Under the pieces are notes generated by a model. That model had not been told where the DNA came from, ran no database searches, and was given only the letters and a program-made list of their open reading frames with translations. Source: NORP259 sp041398705 (lineage in GTDB: Bacteria; Planctomycetota; UBA1135; GCA-002686595). Taken from it: 64,000 nt of DNA. The translations under genes and the position numbers were made by a program. Positions within the stretch are counted from its first letter, which is position 1; every line of letters begins with the position of its first letter. The stretch lies in assembly GCA_041398705.1 (NCBI GenBank), contig JAWKUI010000001.1, forward strand, positions 682,001 to 746,000, read 5' to 3'. Of the stretch, positions 38,193 through 47,096 are shown piece by piece.

Positions 38193-39983
38193 TCACGCAT
38201 CCGGGGACCAAGGGAAATCGAGGCTTGCGGCGCATGCGGCGAGGCTCGCCGCGTCAAGCGGGTCGAGGTTCGGCACGGCGAACACCGGGCAATCGACTCG
38301 ACTCGAAAGGAACGCCTGATTCGCGCGATGGGGCGGGCCCATGAGGAGCAACGCCGAAGGCCGCAGTCCCGCGCTGGCGAGGGCGGCCAAGGTGAGTTGT
38401 GTGTGGTTCAACGTTCCCAGGCCCGAGCGGGCGACCAGCACGATGTGCGCATCTAACGTGCGCAGCCAGTCGAGGGTCTGGAAATGATCGTTCCAGGGCA
38501 CGCACAGGCCCCCAGCGGTTTCGACGATGAGGGGATGGGGGCCGCCCACCAGGTGCCGTCGCAACTCCGCATCGATCGCGCCTTCGTGGATGCGCCGCCC
38601 TTCTGCGGCCGCCGCCTGGTCGGGGCTCAACGGCAGGGCGAACGTCATGCCCGCGTTGTGCACCGTGACCGGCAGATCCGCGGTCAGTCGGCGAATGGTA
38701 TCGCTGTCCGCAGGTAGGCCGCTCTGCATGGCCTTCCAGTAGGCGCAAGCCCCATTGCGCGCGGCGCTGTGCAGCAAAAGCGCGCAGGCCACGGTTTTGC
38801 CCGCATCGGTGTCGGTGCCGATCACCACCCAGGGCCGCCCGATCGTTGCCATCGGTGCGGCGAGGGGGGCGAGGTACGGCCGCGCCGTTTTGGCGATGCG
38901 TTCGAGATCCTCGGGTTTGTGCCCGCTGTGCACCACCACGCGCAGGCGGGAACCCCCGCGCGGCACGGTCGGCGGCCGCACGGCATGCAGGGTCAGATCC
39001 TGGTCGCGCAGCAAGGCGGCGAGCTCGAGGGCGCGCACTTCGCTGCCCACGGGAATCGGCACGACCGCACCCGCGGGTTCGGGCAGCTCCAACAGCCTTG
39101 CCAGATGCCGCGCCCCCTCGCGCACAGTATCGCGGGCGGCATCCATGTCTTGCACAAGACCAATCGCGCGAGTCAGGGCCGCAGCGAGGGGCAATGCAAT
39201 GCCGGTGGTGAAGACGAAGGAACGGGCGCGGTGCAGCAGATACCGCCGCAACAATCCGCTGCCGAGCACAAAGGCTCCGGCCACGCCCAGGGTCTTGCCA
39301 CCCGTCACGACCCGCGCGGCGACCACGTCTTCGATGCCGGGCACTTCGCTGCAGGCGCCGCGGCCGCGTTCCCCGAGCAGCCCCGCCGCGTGCGCTTCGT
39401 CGATGAGCAACCGCGCGCCGGTCTCGCGGCATACCTCCGCCAATTCGGCCAGGGGCGCCAGATCCCCATCCATGCTGAACAGACTCTCGGTCACGATCCA
39501 GCGCTGCCCGGTGCACGGCGTGCGCTCGATGAGCCGTCGCAGTTCCGCGCAATCCCCGTGCGCGTAGACCTTGCACGCCGCCCCCGCGAGCCGCGCGCCA
39601 TCGATGATCGACGCGTGGTTCAGGGCATCCGAAAAGATCACGTCGCCCCGTTCGCACAGGGCCTGCAGCAAGCCCACATTCGCCTGATACCCGGACGGGA
39701 ACAGCAGTGCGCTCTCGGTGCCGATCCACGCGGCCGCCGCGGCTTCCGCCTGCAGCACGAGTCCATGGTCCCCGCCCAATAGCCGCGAAGCCCGGCTGCC
39801 CACGCCGTAGAGCCGCGCCGCTTGGGCCGCCGCTTGCACCACTTCAGGGTGCTGCGAAAGCCCGAATAGGTCGTTGCTCAGGTAGTCCGGACCTTCGACC
39901 TGTGCAATCAACGTGCGGCCCAGGCCGCGCTCGGCCAGGCGCTCGAGCGTCGCCTGCCAGCGTTGCTCGACGGGCGCGGGCAT
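38193..39983 (-). CDS. bioF: BioF-BioD fusion: KAPA synthase / dethiobiotin synthetase
   Basis: One 596-residue reading frame joins two biotin enzymes. Residues 1 to about 375 are 8-amino-7-oxononanoate synthase: GYQANVGLLQ, DALNHASIIDGARL, TESLFSMDGDLAPL, DEAHAAGLLGERG, and the PLP lysine near 230 in GGKTLGVAG. From about residue 380 a dethiobiotin synthetase begins, with P-loop GTDTDAGKT near 387 and VETAGGLCVPW further on. All key motifs of both parts are present, and the joint is short (LAPLAAPMATIGRPW). The start at 39983 lies five bases after the bioB stop. The fused enzyme would carry the first and third of the four late steps, with BioA acting between them. Confidence 0.93.
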   Translation of the reverse strand: MPAPVEQRWQATLERLAERGLGRTLIAQVEGPDYLSNDLFGLSQHPEVVQAAAQAARLYGVGSRASRLLGGDHGLVLQAEAAAAAWIGTESALLFPSGYQANVGLLQALCERGDVIFSDALNHASIIDGARLAGAACKVYAHGDCAELRRLIERTPCTGQRWIVTESLFSMDGDLAPLAELAEVCRETGARLLIDEAHAAGLLGERGRGACSEVPGIEDVVAARVVTGGKTLGVAGAFVLGSGLLRRYLLHRARSFVFTTGIALPLAAALTRAIGLVQDMDAARDTVREGARHLARLLELPEPAGAVVPIPVGSEVRALELAALLRDQDLTLHAVRPPTVPRGGSRLRVVVHSGHKPEDLERIAKTARPYLAPLAAPMATIGRPWVVIGTDTDAGKTVACALLLHSAARNGACAYWKAMQSGLPADSDTIRRLTADLPVTVHNAGMTFALPLSPDQAAAAEGRRIHEGAIDAELRRHLVGGPHPLIVETAGGLCVPWNDHFQTLDWLRTLDAHIVLVARSGLGTLNHTQLTLAALASAGLRPSALLLMGPPHRANQAFLSSRVDCPVFAVPNLDPLDAASLAACAASLDFPWSPDA

Positions 39984-39988
39984 CGGTG

Positions 39989-40960
39989 TTACTCCCCGAC
40001 CGGGTTGAGGCCGAGGGAGCGCAGCAGGGCCGCGTCGCTGCCCGGGGCGGGGTTCGGCGTGGTTAACAGCTTGTCGCCCACGAAGATCGAGTTCGCACCG
40101 GCGAGGAACGCCATGGCCTGGGCGGCTTCGTGCAGTTCGCGGCGACCGGCGGACAGGCGGATCGTGGTTTCCGGCAGCAGAATGCGCGCGGCGGCGATGA
40201 AGGCCACCCACTCCTGCCACGGCAATTCGGTGTTCTCACCCATCGGCGTGCCTTCCACAGCCACCAGGCGGTTGACGGGCACACTTTCGGGGGTCGGATC
40301 GAGTTTGACCAGCTCGTGCAGGAGTTCGGCGCGGTCTTGCACGGTTTCGCCCATACCCAGGATGCCGCCGCAGCAGACGGAGATGCCCGCGTTGCGCACG
40401 GAAGCCAGGGTATCGAGGCGATCCTGGTAACAACGCGTGCTCACCACGCGATCGTAGTACGCCGGACCGCTGTCCAGGTTGTGGTTGTAGTAGTCCAGGC
40501 CCGCTTCCTTGAGTCGGCCGGCCTGATCATCGTTCAGCATGCCGAGGGTCACACAGGCTTCGAGGCCCATGTCCTTGACCCCGCGCACCATCGCCAGCAC
40601 GGCGTCGAACTCCTTGCCGTCGCGTACCTCGCGCCAGGCCGCCCCCATGCAGAAGCGGTCCGCTCCGCCCTGCTTGGCCTTCTGGGCCTCGGAAAGCACC
40701 AGGTCCACGTCGAGCAGGCGCTCGCGTTCGACCCCGGCGTTGTGGTGCGCGCTCTGCGGGCAATAGCCGCAATCCTCGGGGCACGCGCCGGTCTTGATCG
40801 ACAGGAGCTGGCTGCACTGGATCTTGTTCGGATCGTTGTGCTCGCGGTGCACGCGGGCGGCTTCGAAGACGAGGTCGAGCAGGGGGCGCTCGAGCAGCGA
40901 ACGGATCTCAGCGGCGCTCGGCACGGCGCGCAGGCGGGTCGGGGTCGCGGACGGGGTCAT
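39989..40960 (-). CDS. bioB: Biotin synthase
   Basis: BioB is the radical-SAM enzyme that inserts sulfur into dethiobiotin, the last step of biotin synthesis. The 323-residue protein has the radical-SAM cluster CPEDCGYC with cysteines 60, 64 and 67. The auxiliary [2Fe-2S] region is YYNHNLDSGPAYY, then SVCCGGILGMGE, and the C-terminal GANSIFVGDKLLTTPNP is diagnostic of BioB. It is the first gene of the operon, five bases ahead of the bioF-bioD fusion. It is divergent from tryptophan 2,3-dioxygenase; no BirA-type operator is evident in the 87-base gap. Confidence 0.97.
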   Translation of the reverse strand: MTPSATPTRLRAVPSAAEIRSLLERPLLDLVFEAARVHREHNDPNKIQCSQLLSIKTGACPEDCGYCPQSAHHNAGVERERLLDVDLVLSEAQKAKQGGADRFCMGAAWREVRDGKEFDAVLAMVRGVKDMGLEACVTLGMLNDDQAGRLKEAGLDYYNHNLDSGPAYYDRVVSTRCYQDRLDTLASVRNAGISVCCGGILGMGETVQDRAELLHELVKLDPTPESVPVNRLVAVEGTPMGENTELPWQEWVAFIAAARILLPETTIRLSAGRRELHEAAQAMAFLAGANSIFVGDKLLTTPNPAPGSDAALLRSLGLNPVGE

Positions 40961-41003
40961 GGGGGCGGATTCTAGCCCGGCGGAGGGGGGCGCGGGGACC
41001 CCC

Positions 41004-41029
41004 GGCCCAGGCTTTCAGGGGCCTTTTTT
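41004..41029 (+). other. Short GC hairpin with T6 tract before kynA
   Basis: Five base pairs (GGCCC with GGGCC) are followed by TTTTTT, ending 18 bases before the kynA start. This has terminator shape but a weak stem. It might be a leader attenuator, the end of a cryptic upstream transcript, or chance. Confidence 0.3.
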
Positions 41030-41047
41030 CGTGATATTCTGGGCGCC

Positions 41048-42136
41048 ATGACTGCCGCAAAACCCACCTACTACTGGGACTACATTCAGGTCGATGCGCT
41101 TCTGAAACTGCAGGGCGGGCTCGAGGGGGACGACAAGGCGATCTCGGGCGAGGAGGTGATGTTCATCACCGTGCACCAGGTCTTCGAGCTGTGGTTCAAG
41201 GTGATCCTGCGCGAGCTCGGCACGATCCGGGATCGGTTCAAGGGGCAGGTGCTGGAGAACGCGGACATGCTCGATGTGGTCACGCGCCTCGAGCGCTGCA
41301 CCACGATCCTGCGGGTCGGCAACCAGCACTGGGAGGTGATGGAGACCCTGCCGCCGCGCGAATACCTGAAGTTCCGGGGCAAACTCATGCCCGCGTCGGG
41401 TTTCCAGAGTGCGCAGCTCCGACAAGTGGAGATCCTGCTCGGCCTCGAGGAATCGGACCGCATTCCCTTCGGTCGCGAAGGCAGCCACCTGGCGGCCCTG
41501 CGCGGACAAGGCGGCGTCGAAACCGAAGCTTCCCGTCGCGTCGCCCACCAAATGGCGGACATGCCGACGTTGAAGCAGGTGGTGGCGGATTGGCTCGAGC
41601 GCACGCCGATCGGCGGGGCGACGCACCACGCGGGCAGCCACCGCGAATTCATCGAGCAGTACCTGGCGGCGCACAGCAAGGAACTCGATCTGAGCCTGGC
41701 CCACGCGAAGCAGGTCGCGGGCGACGCGGGGGATGGCGGCCGTTTGGAGGCGCTCTACGACAAGGAACGCGCCAGCGTGCGCGAGTTCCTGTGCCCGAAG
41801 GACGAACGCCTGGCGAAGATCCGCGCGGCGATCCTGTTCATCGAGACCTATCCCGAAGAACCGCTGCTCGCCATGCCGCACCGGGTGCTCGAGGGCATCC
41901 TGCAATTCGAACAACTCTTCGTGGTTTTCCGCCAGCGCCACGCGCGCATGGTGGAGCGCATCATCGGTCGCCGTACCGGCACCGGCGGCACGGCCGGCGT
42001 GGAGTACCTCGACGCCACCGCGCTCAAGTACCGCATCTTCCCCGAACTGTGGGCCGTGCGTTCGATGCTGATCAACCCGCACATCGCGCCGGCGCTCGAA
42101 GGGGCCGATTTCTTCGGCCTGCGCGCCGAAAGCTGA
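41048..42136 (+). CDS. kynA: Tryptophan 2,3-dioxygenase
   Basis: This heme enzyme opens the indole ring of tryptophan to N-formylkynurenine, the first step of the kynurenine pathway. The 362 residues include FITVHQVFELWFK with the substrate-contacting H43, MPASGFQSAQLRQVE at about 114-128, and QRHARMVERIIGRRTGTGG with the likely heme ligand H298 and GTGG at 311-314. It is longer than the typical bacterial enzyme (about 280) because of insertions around 130-260, as in some other bacterial groups. The downstream transporter gene starts four bases after the stop. No other kynurenine-pathway gene is in the window. Confidence 0.95.
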   Translation: MTAAKPTYYWDYIQVDALLKLQGGLEGDDKAISGEEVMFITVHQVFELWFKVILRELGTIRDRFKGQVLENADMLDVVTRLERCTTILRVGNQHWEVMETLPPREYLKFRGKLMPASGFQSAQLRQVEILLGLEESDRIPFGREGSHLAALRGQGGVETEASRRVAHQMADMPTLKQVVADWLERTPIGGATHHAGSHREFIEQYLAAHSKELDLSLAHAKQVAGDAGDGGRLEALYDKERASVREFLCPKDERLAKIRAAILFIETYPEEPLLAMPHRVLEGILQFEQLFVVFRQRHARMVERIIGRRTGTGGTAGVEYLDATALKYRIFPELWAVRSMLINPHIAPALEGADFFGLRAES

Positions 42137-42140
42137 GCGC

Positions 42141-43178
42141 ATGGGCACCCGTTCCGCCCGTTTCCTGGCCTGGGGCCTGTGCATCGCCCTCGCCTGGGCC
42201 ATGGATGCGCTGCGCCCGCGCCTCGGGGATTCGCCCTGGATCCCGGGGGCGTCGATCCTGGCGCTCGTGGCGGGTTTGATCCTGGCGCACCTGCCGGGCA
42301 TGCGCGCGCGACTGGCCGGAGGAGCTCGATTCGTGGTGCAATCGGGCATTCCGCTGGCGATCGTGCTGATCGGGTTCGGGTTGGATCTGGGCGGCCTCGG
42401 TGCGCAGGTGTTGGGTCCGGGGCTCGTGGTGGTGCTGCTGGCGATGGTATCAGCGTTCGCCTTTTCGCTGGGACTCGGGCGCCTGGCGGGCCTCGATCTG
42501 CGCACTTCGCTTTTGATCGGCAGCGGCACCGCCGTCTGCGGCAACAGCGCAATCATGGCGGTGGCGCCGATCGTGAAGCCCGAGGACGAAGATCTGGGCT
42601 TGACCCTCGGCGTGATCAACCTGCTTGGGCTGGTGATGCTCTTCGTGTTGCCCCCCCTGGCCCACGCGACCGGCTTGACCGCGCAGGAAGGGGGAATGCT
42701 GGCGGGGCTCACCGTGCACGCGGTGCCCCAGGCCCTGGCCACCGGGCAGACCTTCGGCGACGAGGCGATGCAGCTCGCCACCCTGTACAAGCTGGTCCGC
42801 GTGGCGCTTCTGATGCCGGTCTGCCTGATCCTGGCCCTATGGTGGGCCCGGCGCGGGGGCCAGGCCGGTCAGGCCGCGGGACGCATGCCGCGCTTCCTGT
42901 GGTGGTTCACCGCCGCGGTGATCGTGCGCAGTCTGGGGCTCGCCGATTGGGGTTTTGGAGCCGATTCGGTGCCGATCTGGCGCGAATTGCAGGCGATTGG
43001 CAAGTTCGTTCTGACCGCCGTGCTGGCTGGGGTCGGCATGGGGTTGCACCTGCCGACCCTCGTGCGGGTGGGGCCGCGGGTTCTCGCAGTGGGCCTGGGG
43101 GCCGCGGCGGGCATGACGGCCTGCACGACCGGCCTCCTGTTCCTGCTCCGTTTTTGGATTCAGCGGGATTCCGGTTGA
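42141..43178 (+). CDS. YeiH-family (UPF0324) putative sulfate/anion exporter
   Basis: The 345-residue protein has about ten membrane helices and the diagnostic GTAVCGNSAIMAVAP motif near residues 131-145. LTVHAVPQALATGQTFG in the second half is also characteristic. The family is annotated as putative sulfate exporters, but physiological substrates are poorly established. The start lies four bases after the kynA stop, so the two are probably co-transcribed. A functional connection to tryptophan breakdown is not evident. Confidence 0.88.
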   Translation: MGTRSARFLAWGLCIALAWAMDALRPRLGDSPWIPGASILALVAGLILAHLPGMRARLAGGARFVVQSGIPLAIVLIGFGLDLGGLGAQVLGPGLVVVLLAMVSAFAFSLGLGRLAGLDLRTSLLIGSGTAVCGNSAIMAVAPIVKPEDEDLGLTLGVINLLGLVMLFVLPPLAHATGLTAQEGGMLAGLTVHAVPQALATGQTFGDEAMQLATLYKLVRVALLMPVCLILALWWARRGGQAGQAAGRMPRFLWWFTAAVIVRSLGLADWGFGADSVPIWRELQAIGKFVLTAVLAGVGMGLHLPTLVRVGPRVLAVGLGAAAGMTACTTGLLFLLRFWIQRDSG

Positions 43179-43299
43179 GCCTTTCCTAAGCCTTTGTGCA
43201 CTCCCACCAGGAAGTCACACTATCTTGATCCTGCCTTGACATTCACGAGGGATTTTTTCGGCCATGGACGTGATGCCGAAGGTTCCGAAGGGCGTGGTG

Positions 43300-43986
43300 A
43301 TGAAACAAGCGACCATCCTGATCATCGAGGACGACGCCGACATCGTCGAGTTGTTGCAGTACAACCTGGCGAAAGAGGGCTTCAAGGTCCGGGTGGCGCG
43401 GGATGGAGACGCCGGTCTGCATGAGGCCCGCCGCTACCGGCCGGACCTGATCCTGCTCGACCTGATGCTGCCCGGGGTCGATGGCCTCGAGGTCTGCCGC
43501 CGGCTGAAGCGCGACCAGGAACTGGCCACCACCCCGGTGGTCATGGTGACCGCCAAGTCGGAAGAGAGCGACGTGGTCAGCGGCCTGGAAATGGGCGCGG
43601 ACGACTACCTGGCCAAACCCTTCAGCCCGCGGGAGCTGCTCGCCCGGGTGCGGGCCGTGCTGCGCCGGGGCCTGAACGCCAAGGACCACGAGGTCTCCCG
43701 CATGGAGTTCCCTGGGGTCATCCTGGACAAAGTCCGCCACGAGGTCACCGTCGACGGCAGCCTAGTCGAGTTCACCCGGGCCGAGTTCCGCCTGCTCTGG
43801 GCCCTGGGCTCCCAGCCCGGCCGGGTGTTCGCCCGGGACGAGCTGGTCGAGTACATCACCGGGGGCGAGGCGCACATCTCCGACCGCAACGTGGACGTAC
43901 ACATCAGCGCGGTTCGCAAGAAACTGGAACCCTACGCGGACTTGATCAAGACAGTGCGCGGCGTCGGCTATAAGATCAGGGACTGA
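43300..43986 (+). CDS. phoB: Phosphate regulon response regulator PhoB
   Basis: PhoB is a two-component transcription activator. The receiver domain occupies about residues 1-120, with an acidic pocket in ILIIEDDADI, phospho-acceptor D54 in LLLDLMLPG, and the switch lysine in LAKPFSPREL. A winged-helix OmpR/PhoB DNA-binding domain follows, ending in RNVDVHISAVRKKLEP and TVRGVGYKIRD. The start at 43300 places the aspartate where PhoB has it; an earlier in-frame ATG at 43264 would add 12 residues. Gene context (phoR-pst-phoU) supports phosphate control. No clear Pho box is visible upstream. Confidence 0.93.
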   Translation: MKQATILIIEDDADIVELLQYNLAKEGFKVRVARDGDAGLHEARRYRPDLILLDLMLPGVDGLEVCRRLKRDQELATTPVVMVTAKSEESDVVSGLEMGADDYLAKPFSPRELLARVRAVLRRGLNAKDHEVSRMEFPGVILDKVRHEVTVDGSLVEFTRAEFRLLWALGSQPGRVFARDELVEYITGGEAHISDRNVDVHISAVRKKLEPYADLIKTVRGVGYKIRD

Positions 43987-44015
43987 ATCGGGCTTTGCCC
44001 CGAGGAGTACCTGTT

Positions 44016-45806
44016 TTGCTGCGCTCTCGGTTCTTCTGGAAGCTTTTCGGCTCCTACGCCATCCTCGTCCTGATCACCACCCTGGTGGTGTCCTACTTCG
44101 TCGGTCGCTACATGGAGACCGCACGTTGGGACGCCAAGGTGGAGTCCCTGCGCAGCCAGTGCGTGCTGCTTGCGCCCTATGCGCGCGGCGACTTCGCAGG
44201 CTGGGAGGCAAACCCGCCTGCGGAGGCCGAAGCCGACGTGCGGCGCATGGCCGGGGAAAACGGCATCCGGGTGACCTTCATCCGGCGCGACGGCAAAGTC
44301 GTGTTGGATACGGCTGAAGAAGCCGCTGGCATGGAAAACCACTTGGGCCGGCCTGAAGTCCAGGAAGCCCTCGTGCGGCATATCGGCACGTCCCAGCGTT
44401 TTGGCCGCACCCTGGGCGCGGACGCCCTCTACGTGGCGAATGTCGCCGATGAACAACACGGCATCGTGCGCACTTCGGTGCGCGCCAAGGACAACGCAGC
44501 GAGCCTGGGCACGATCCTGGCCCGCACGGCCACGGGGGGATCGTTGGCCGCGTTGGTGGCCTTGATTCTCGGGTATCTGGGGGCACGCCGGATCACCGCA
44601 CCGATTACCGAAATGACGGAGGCTGCACGAGCCATGCAGGCCGGGGACTACGATCAGCGCATTGTCGATCTGCCCGAAGACGAATTGGGCGTTCTGGGCA
44701 CGGCCTTCAACCAGATGGGCCAGGAGGTGCGTGCGCGTCTCGAGGGCATTTCGCTCGAACGGGGCCGTTTGAGCGCGATTCTGGCGGGTATGGCCGAAGC
44801 GGTGCTCGCGGTGGGGGAGGACGACCGCATCTCCTTTTCGAACCGCGCCGCCGAGCGCCTCTTCCGCATGGAAACGGACGGGGCCAAGGGGCGCAAGCTG
44901 TGGGACGTCGTGCAGTTGCCGGGCCTAGTCGAACTCATCACGGCTGCCCGCTCGAGCGACGATGTGAAGCAGATGTCGCTGGTCTACGCGGCCCAGGGCG
45001 GCGAACGGCGGTTGGTGGCCAAGGCGCACCGCTTCCAGATCGATCGCTCGATCGGCGCCGTGGTGGTGTTCGAGGATGTGACCGAATTGCGCGCTTTGGA
45101 GCGCGTACGGCGGGATTTCGTCGCCAACGTGAGCCACGAGCTCAAGACCCCGCTGACTTCGATCCGGGGGTACGTGGAAACCCTGCTCGAAGGCGCCGTG
45201 CACGATCCCGAAAACAACGTGCGCTTCTTGCAGAAGATCGACAGCAACGTGACGCGGTTGAACGCCCTGGTCTCGGACCTGTTGAGCCTCGCGCGCATCG
45301 AGAACCAGGAAGGCCGGTTGGTGCGCAACCAGGTCGATCTGGGCGCTTTGATCCGCACGTCGGTGGTCGGTTTCGAAGAGCAGGCGAAGAAGCGCGAACT
45401 CACCCTCGAAACCCAGGTTCCGACGGGCTGCTGCGTGGTTTGGGGGGAAGAGCGCGGCCTTGGGCAGGTGCTCGAGAACCTGCTCACCAACGCGATCAAG
45501 TACACCCAGGCGGGGGGGCGCGTGCTCGTCGGCCTCGACCGGACGAAGGACGGCGAAGCCCACCTCTGGGTGCGGGATACCGGAGTCGGCATCCCCAAAG
45601 CCGACCAGGATCGGATCTTCGAGCGCTTCTACCGGGTCGACAAGGCGCGCAGCCAGGACCTGGGGGGCACCGGGCTGGGCCTCTCCATCGTTAAGCACCA
45701 GGTCCAGGCCATGCAGGGGCGGGTCGGGGTGGAGAGCAAGGAGGGGGCTGGAAGCACCTTCCACGTGTGGTTGGAGTGCGCCGCTGGAACTTCTGGCAAG
45801 GCGTAA
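44016..45806 (+). CDS. phoR: Phosphate regulon sensor histidine kinase PhoR
   Basis: This inner-membrane kinase of 596 residues phosphorylates PhoB when phosphate is low. It has TM1 near residues 9-30, an extracytoplasmic region to about 160, TM2 and HAMP (IITGALVALI-type helix then RRITAPITEMTEAARAMQ), and a PAS domain near 250-350. HisKA follows with H374 in VSHELKTPLTS, then a HATPase domain with NLLTNAIKYTQ, DTGVGIP and GGTGLGLSIVKH. The start is a TTG, chosen because GAGGAG lies eight bases upstream. The gap to phoB is 29 bases, so the two form one operon. Confidence 0.93.
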   Translation: MLRSRFFWKLFGSYAILVLITTLVVSYFVGRYMETARWDAKVESLRSQCVLLAPYARGDFAGWEANPPAEAEADVRRMAGENGIRVTFIRRDGKVVLDTAEEAAGMENHLGRPEVQEALVRHIGTSQRFGRTLGADALYVANVADEQHGIVRTSVRAKDNAASLGTILARTATGGSLAALVALILGYLGARRITAPITEMTEAARAMQAGDYDQRIVDLPEDELGVLGTAFNQMGQEVRARLEGISLERGRLSAILAGMAEAVLAVGEDDRISFSNRAAERLFRMETDGAKGRKLWDVVQLPGLVELITAARSSDDVKQMSLVYAAQGGERRLVAKAHRFQIDRSIGAVVVFEDVTELRALERVRRDFVANVSHELKTPLTSIRGYVETLLEGAVHDPENNVRFLQKIDSNVTRLNALVSDLLSLARIENQEGRLVRNQVDLGALIRTSVVGFEEQAKKRELTLETQVPTGCCVVWGEERGLGQVLENLLTNAIKYTQAGGRVLVGLDRTKDGEAHLWVRDTGVGIPKADQDRIFERFYRVDKARSQDLGGTGLGLSIVKHQVQAMQGRVGVESKEGAGSTFHVWLECAAGTSGKA

Positions 45807-45821
45807 GTGCTTGCTGTTGTG

Positions 45822-45889
45822 CAGTTTGTGACCAAAGTCGGAATGGGGCCGCCCGCTTAACACGGCCTTGATCTTTGCCTCACAAACTG
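45822..45889. promoter_or_regulatory. Inverted repeat upstream of pstS
   Basis: CAGTTTGTGA (45822-45831) and its exact complement TCACAAACTG (45880-45889) flank 48 bases, about 100 bases ahead of the pstS start. The symmetry suggests an operator or a loop-forming binding pair for the pst promoter. It does not match the E. coli Pho box. Confidence 0.35.
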
Positions 45890-45988
45890 TTGAGCCCGCG
45901 GGGTGAGTATGGCTCACGAACGGTCGGAGGTTGTGCCGCACAGCGGCCCGGGCCCGGCTCGCGATCCAACCCAAACCCTGCGATACCC

Positions 45989-46999
45989 ATGCAAGTCCTC
46001 AAGAACATCGGGCTCACCCTGCTCGGTACCACCCTGCTCCTGTCCGGCGCCTCGGCGCAAGTCAAAGTCGACAAGAAGCTGCCGGAATACAAGCCCACCA
46101 CGGGCGTGTCGGGCAACATCAACTCGATCGGCTCGGACACCATGAACAACCTGATGGCCCTGTGGGCCGAAGGGTTCAAGAAGCACTACAGCCAGGTCAA
46201 AGTCGAAGTGACCGGCAAGGGGTCCTCCACCGCCCCGCCCGCGCTGATCAAAGGCCAGTCGACCTTCGGTCCGATGAGCCGCATGATGAAGAGCGAGGAA
46301 GTGGACGAGTTCAAGAAGGAATTCGGCTACGAGCCCACCGCCCTCAAGACCGGCATCGACATGCTCGCCGTCTACGTGCACAAGGACAACCCGATCAAGG
46401 GGCTGACCCTGCAGCAGGTCGACGCGATCTTCTCCAAGACCCGCAAGGGTGGCGCCGCCGCAGACATCACCACCTGGGGCCAGCTCGGCCTGACCGGTGA
46501 GTGGGCCGACAAGCCGATCGCCATCTACGGCCGCAACTCGGCCTCCGGCACCTACGGCTACTTCAAGGAGAAGGCGCTCTTCAAGGGCGACTACAAGGAC
46601 TCCGTGATCGAGCAACCCGGCTCCGCCTCGGTGGTGCAGGGTGTGGCCAACGACAAGTACGCGATCGGCTACTCGGGCATCGGCTACAAGACCGCCGAAG
46701 TGCGCGCCGTGCCCCTGGCCAAGGACGCCGAGGCCGACGTGATCGCCGCCGAGCCGGACAACGCCTACTCCGGCAAGTACCCGCTGGCCCGCTACCTGTT
46801 CATGTACGTGAACAAGGATCCCAAGAAGGATCTGGACCCCCTGCGCGCTGAATTCATCAAGTTCGTCTTCAGCAAGCAAGGCCAGGAGAAGGTGATCGAG
46901 GACGGCTACTTCCCGGTGCCCGCCAACATCGCCGAAGCCTCGCTGAAGAGCGTCGGTATCGAGATGCCGAAGGTGGTCGAGGCCGCCTCCGAGCACTGA
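45989..46999 (+). CDS. pstS: Phosphate-binding protein of the Pst ABC transporter
   Basis: PstS is the periplasmic phosphate receptor. The 336 residues begin with a Sec signal cleaved after ASA (residue 23). The mature protein has the phosphate-site motifs: SIGSDTMNNLM, KGSSTAPPALIKG, and the anion loop GRNSASGTYGYF. The C-terminus shows YLFMYVNKDP. It belongs to the longer, PBP-like-2 group. It is followed by a hairpin and then pstC, so high expression relative to the permease is expected. Confidence 0.95.
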   Translation: MQVLKNIGLTLLGTTLLLSGASAQVKVDKKLPEYKPTTGVSGNINSIGSDTMNNLMALWAEGFKKHYSQVKVEVTGKGSSTAPPALIKGQSTFGPMSRMMKSEEVDEFKKEFGYEPTALKTGIDMLAVYVHKDNPIKGLTLQQVDAIFSKTRKGGAAADITTWGQLGLTGEWADKPIAIYGRNSASGTYGYFKEKALFKGDYKDSVIEQPGSASVVQGVANDKYAIGYSGIGYKTAEVRAVPLAKDAEADVIAAEPDNAYSGKYPLARYLFMYVNKDPKKDLDPLRAEFIKFVFSKQGQEKVIEDGYFPVPANIAEASLKSVGIEMPKVVEAASEH

Positions 47000-47031
47000 T
47001 CGATCTCCGGGTTTTCCAACCTGATCAAGGA

Positions 47032-47066
47032 CAGGGAGAAGTTGGCTTCGTGCCGGCTTCTCCCTG
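47032..47066. promoter_or_regulatory. Hairpin in the pstS-pstC intergenic gap
   Basis: CAGGGAGAAG and CTTCTCCCTG pair perfectly, with an inner GGC/GCC stem. There is no T tract. Such structures after a binding-protein gene commonly protect the 3' end of the abundant upstream mRNA and lower read-through into the permease genes. Confidence 0.6.
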
Positions 47067-47096
47067 GAGTCATCCCAGCCCCCTCCCTGTCTCCGA

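Noticed and set aside
43179..43299. Pho box upstream of phoB
   Set aside because: TTGACA and some CTTTCCTAAG-like stretches occur, but no pair of properly spaced CTGTCAT-type repeats is present.
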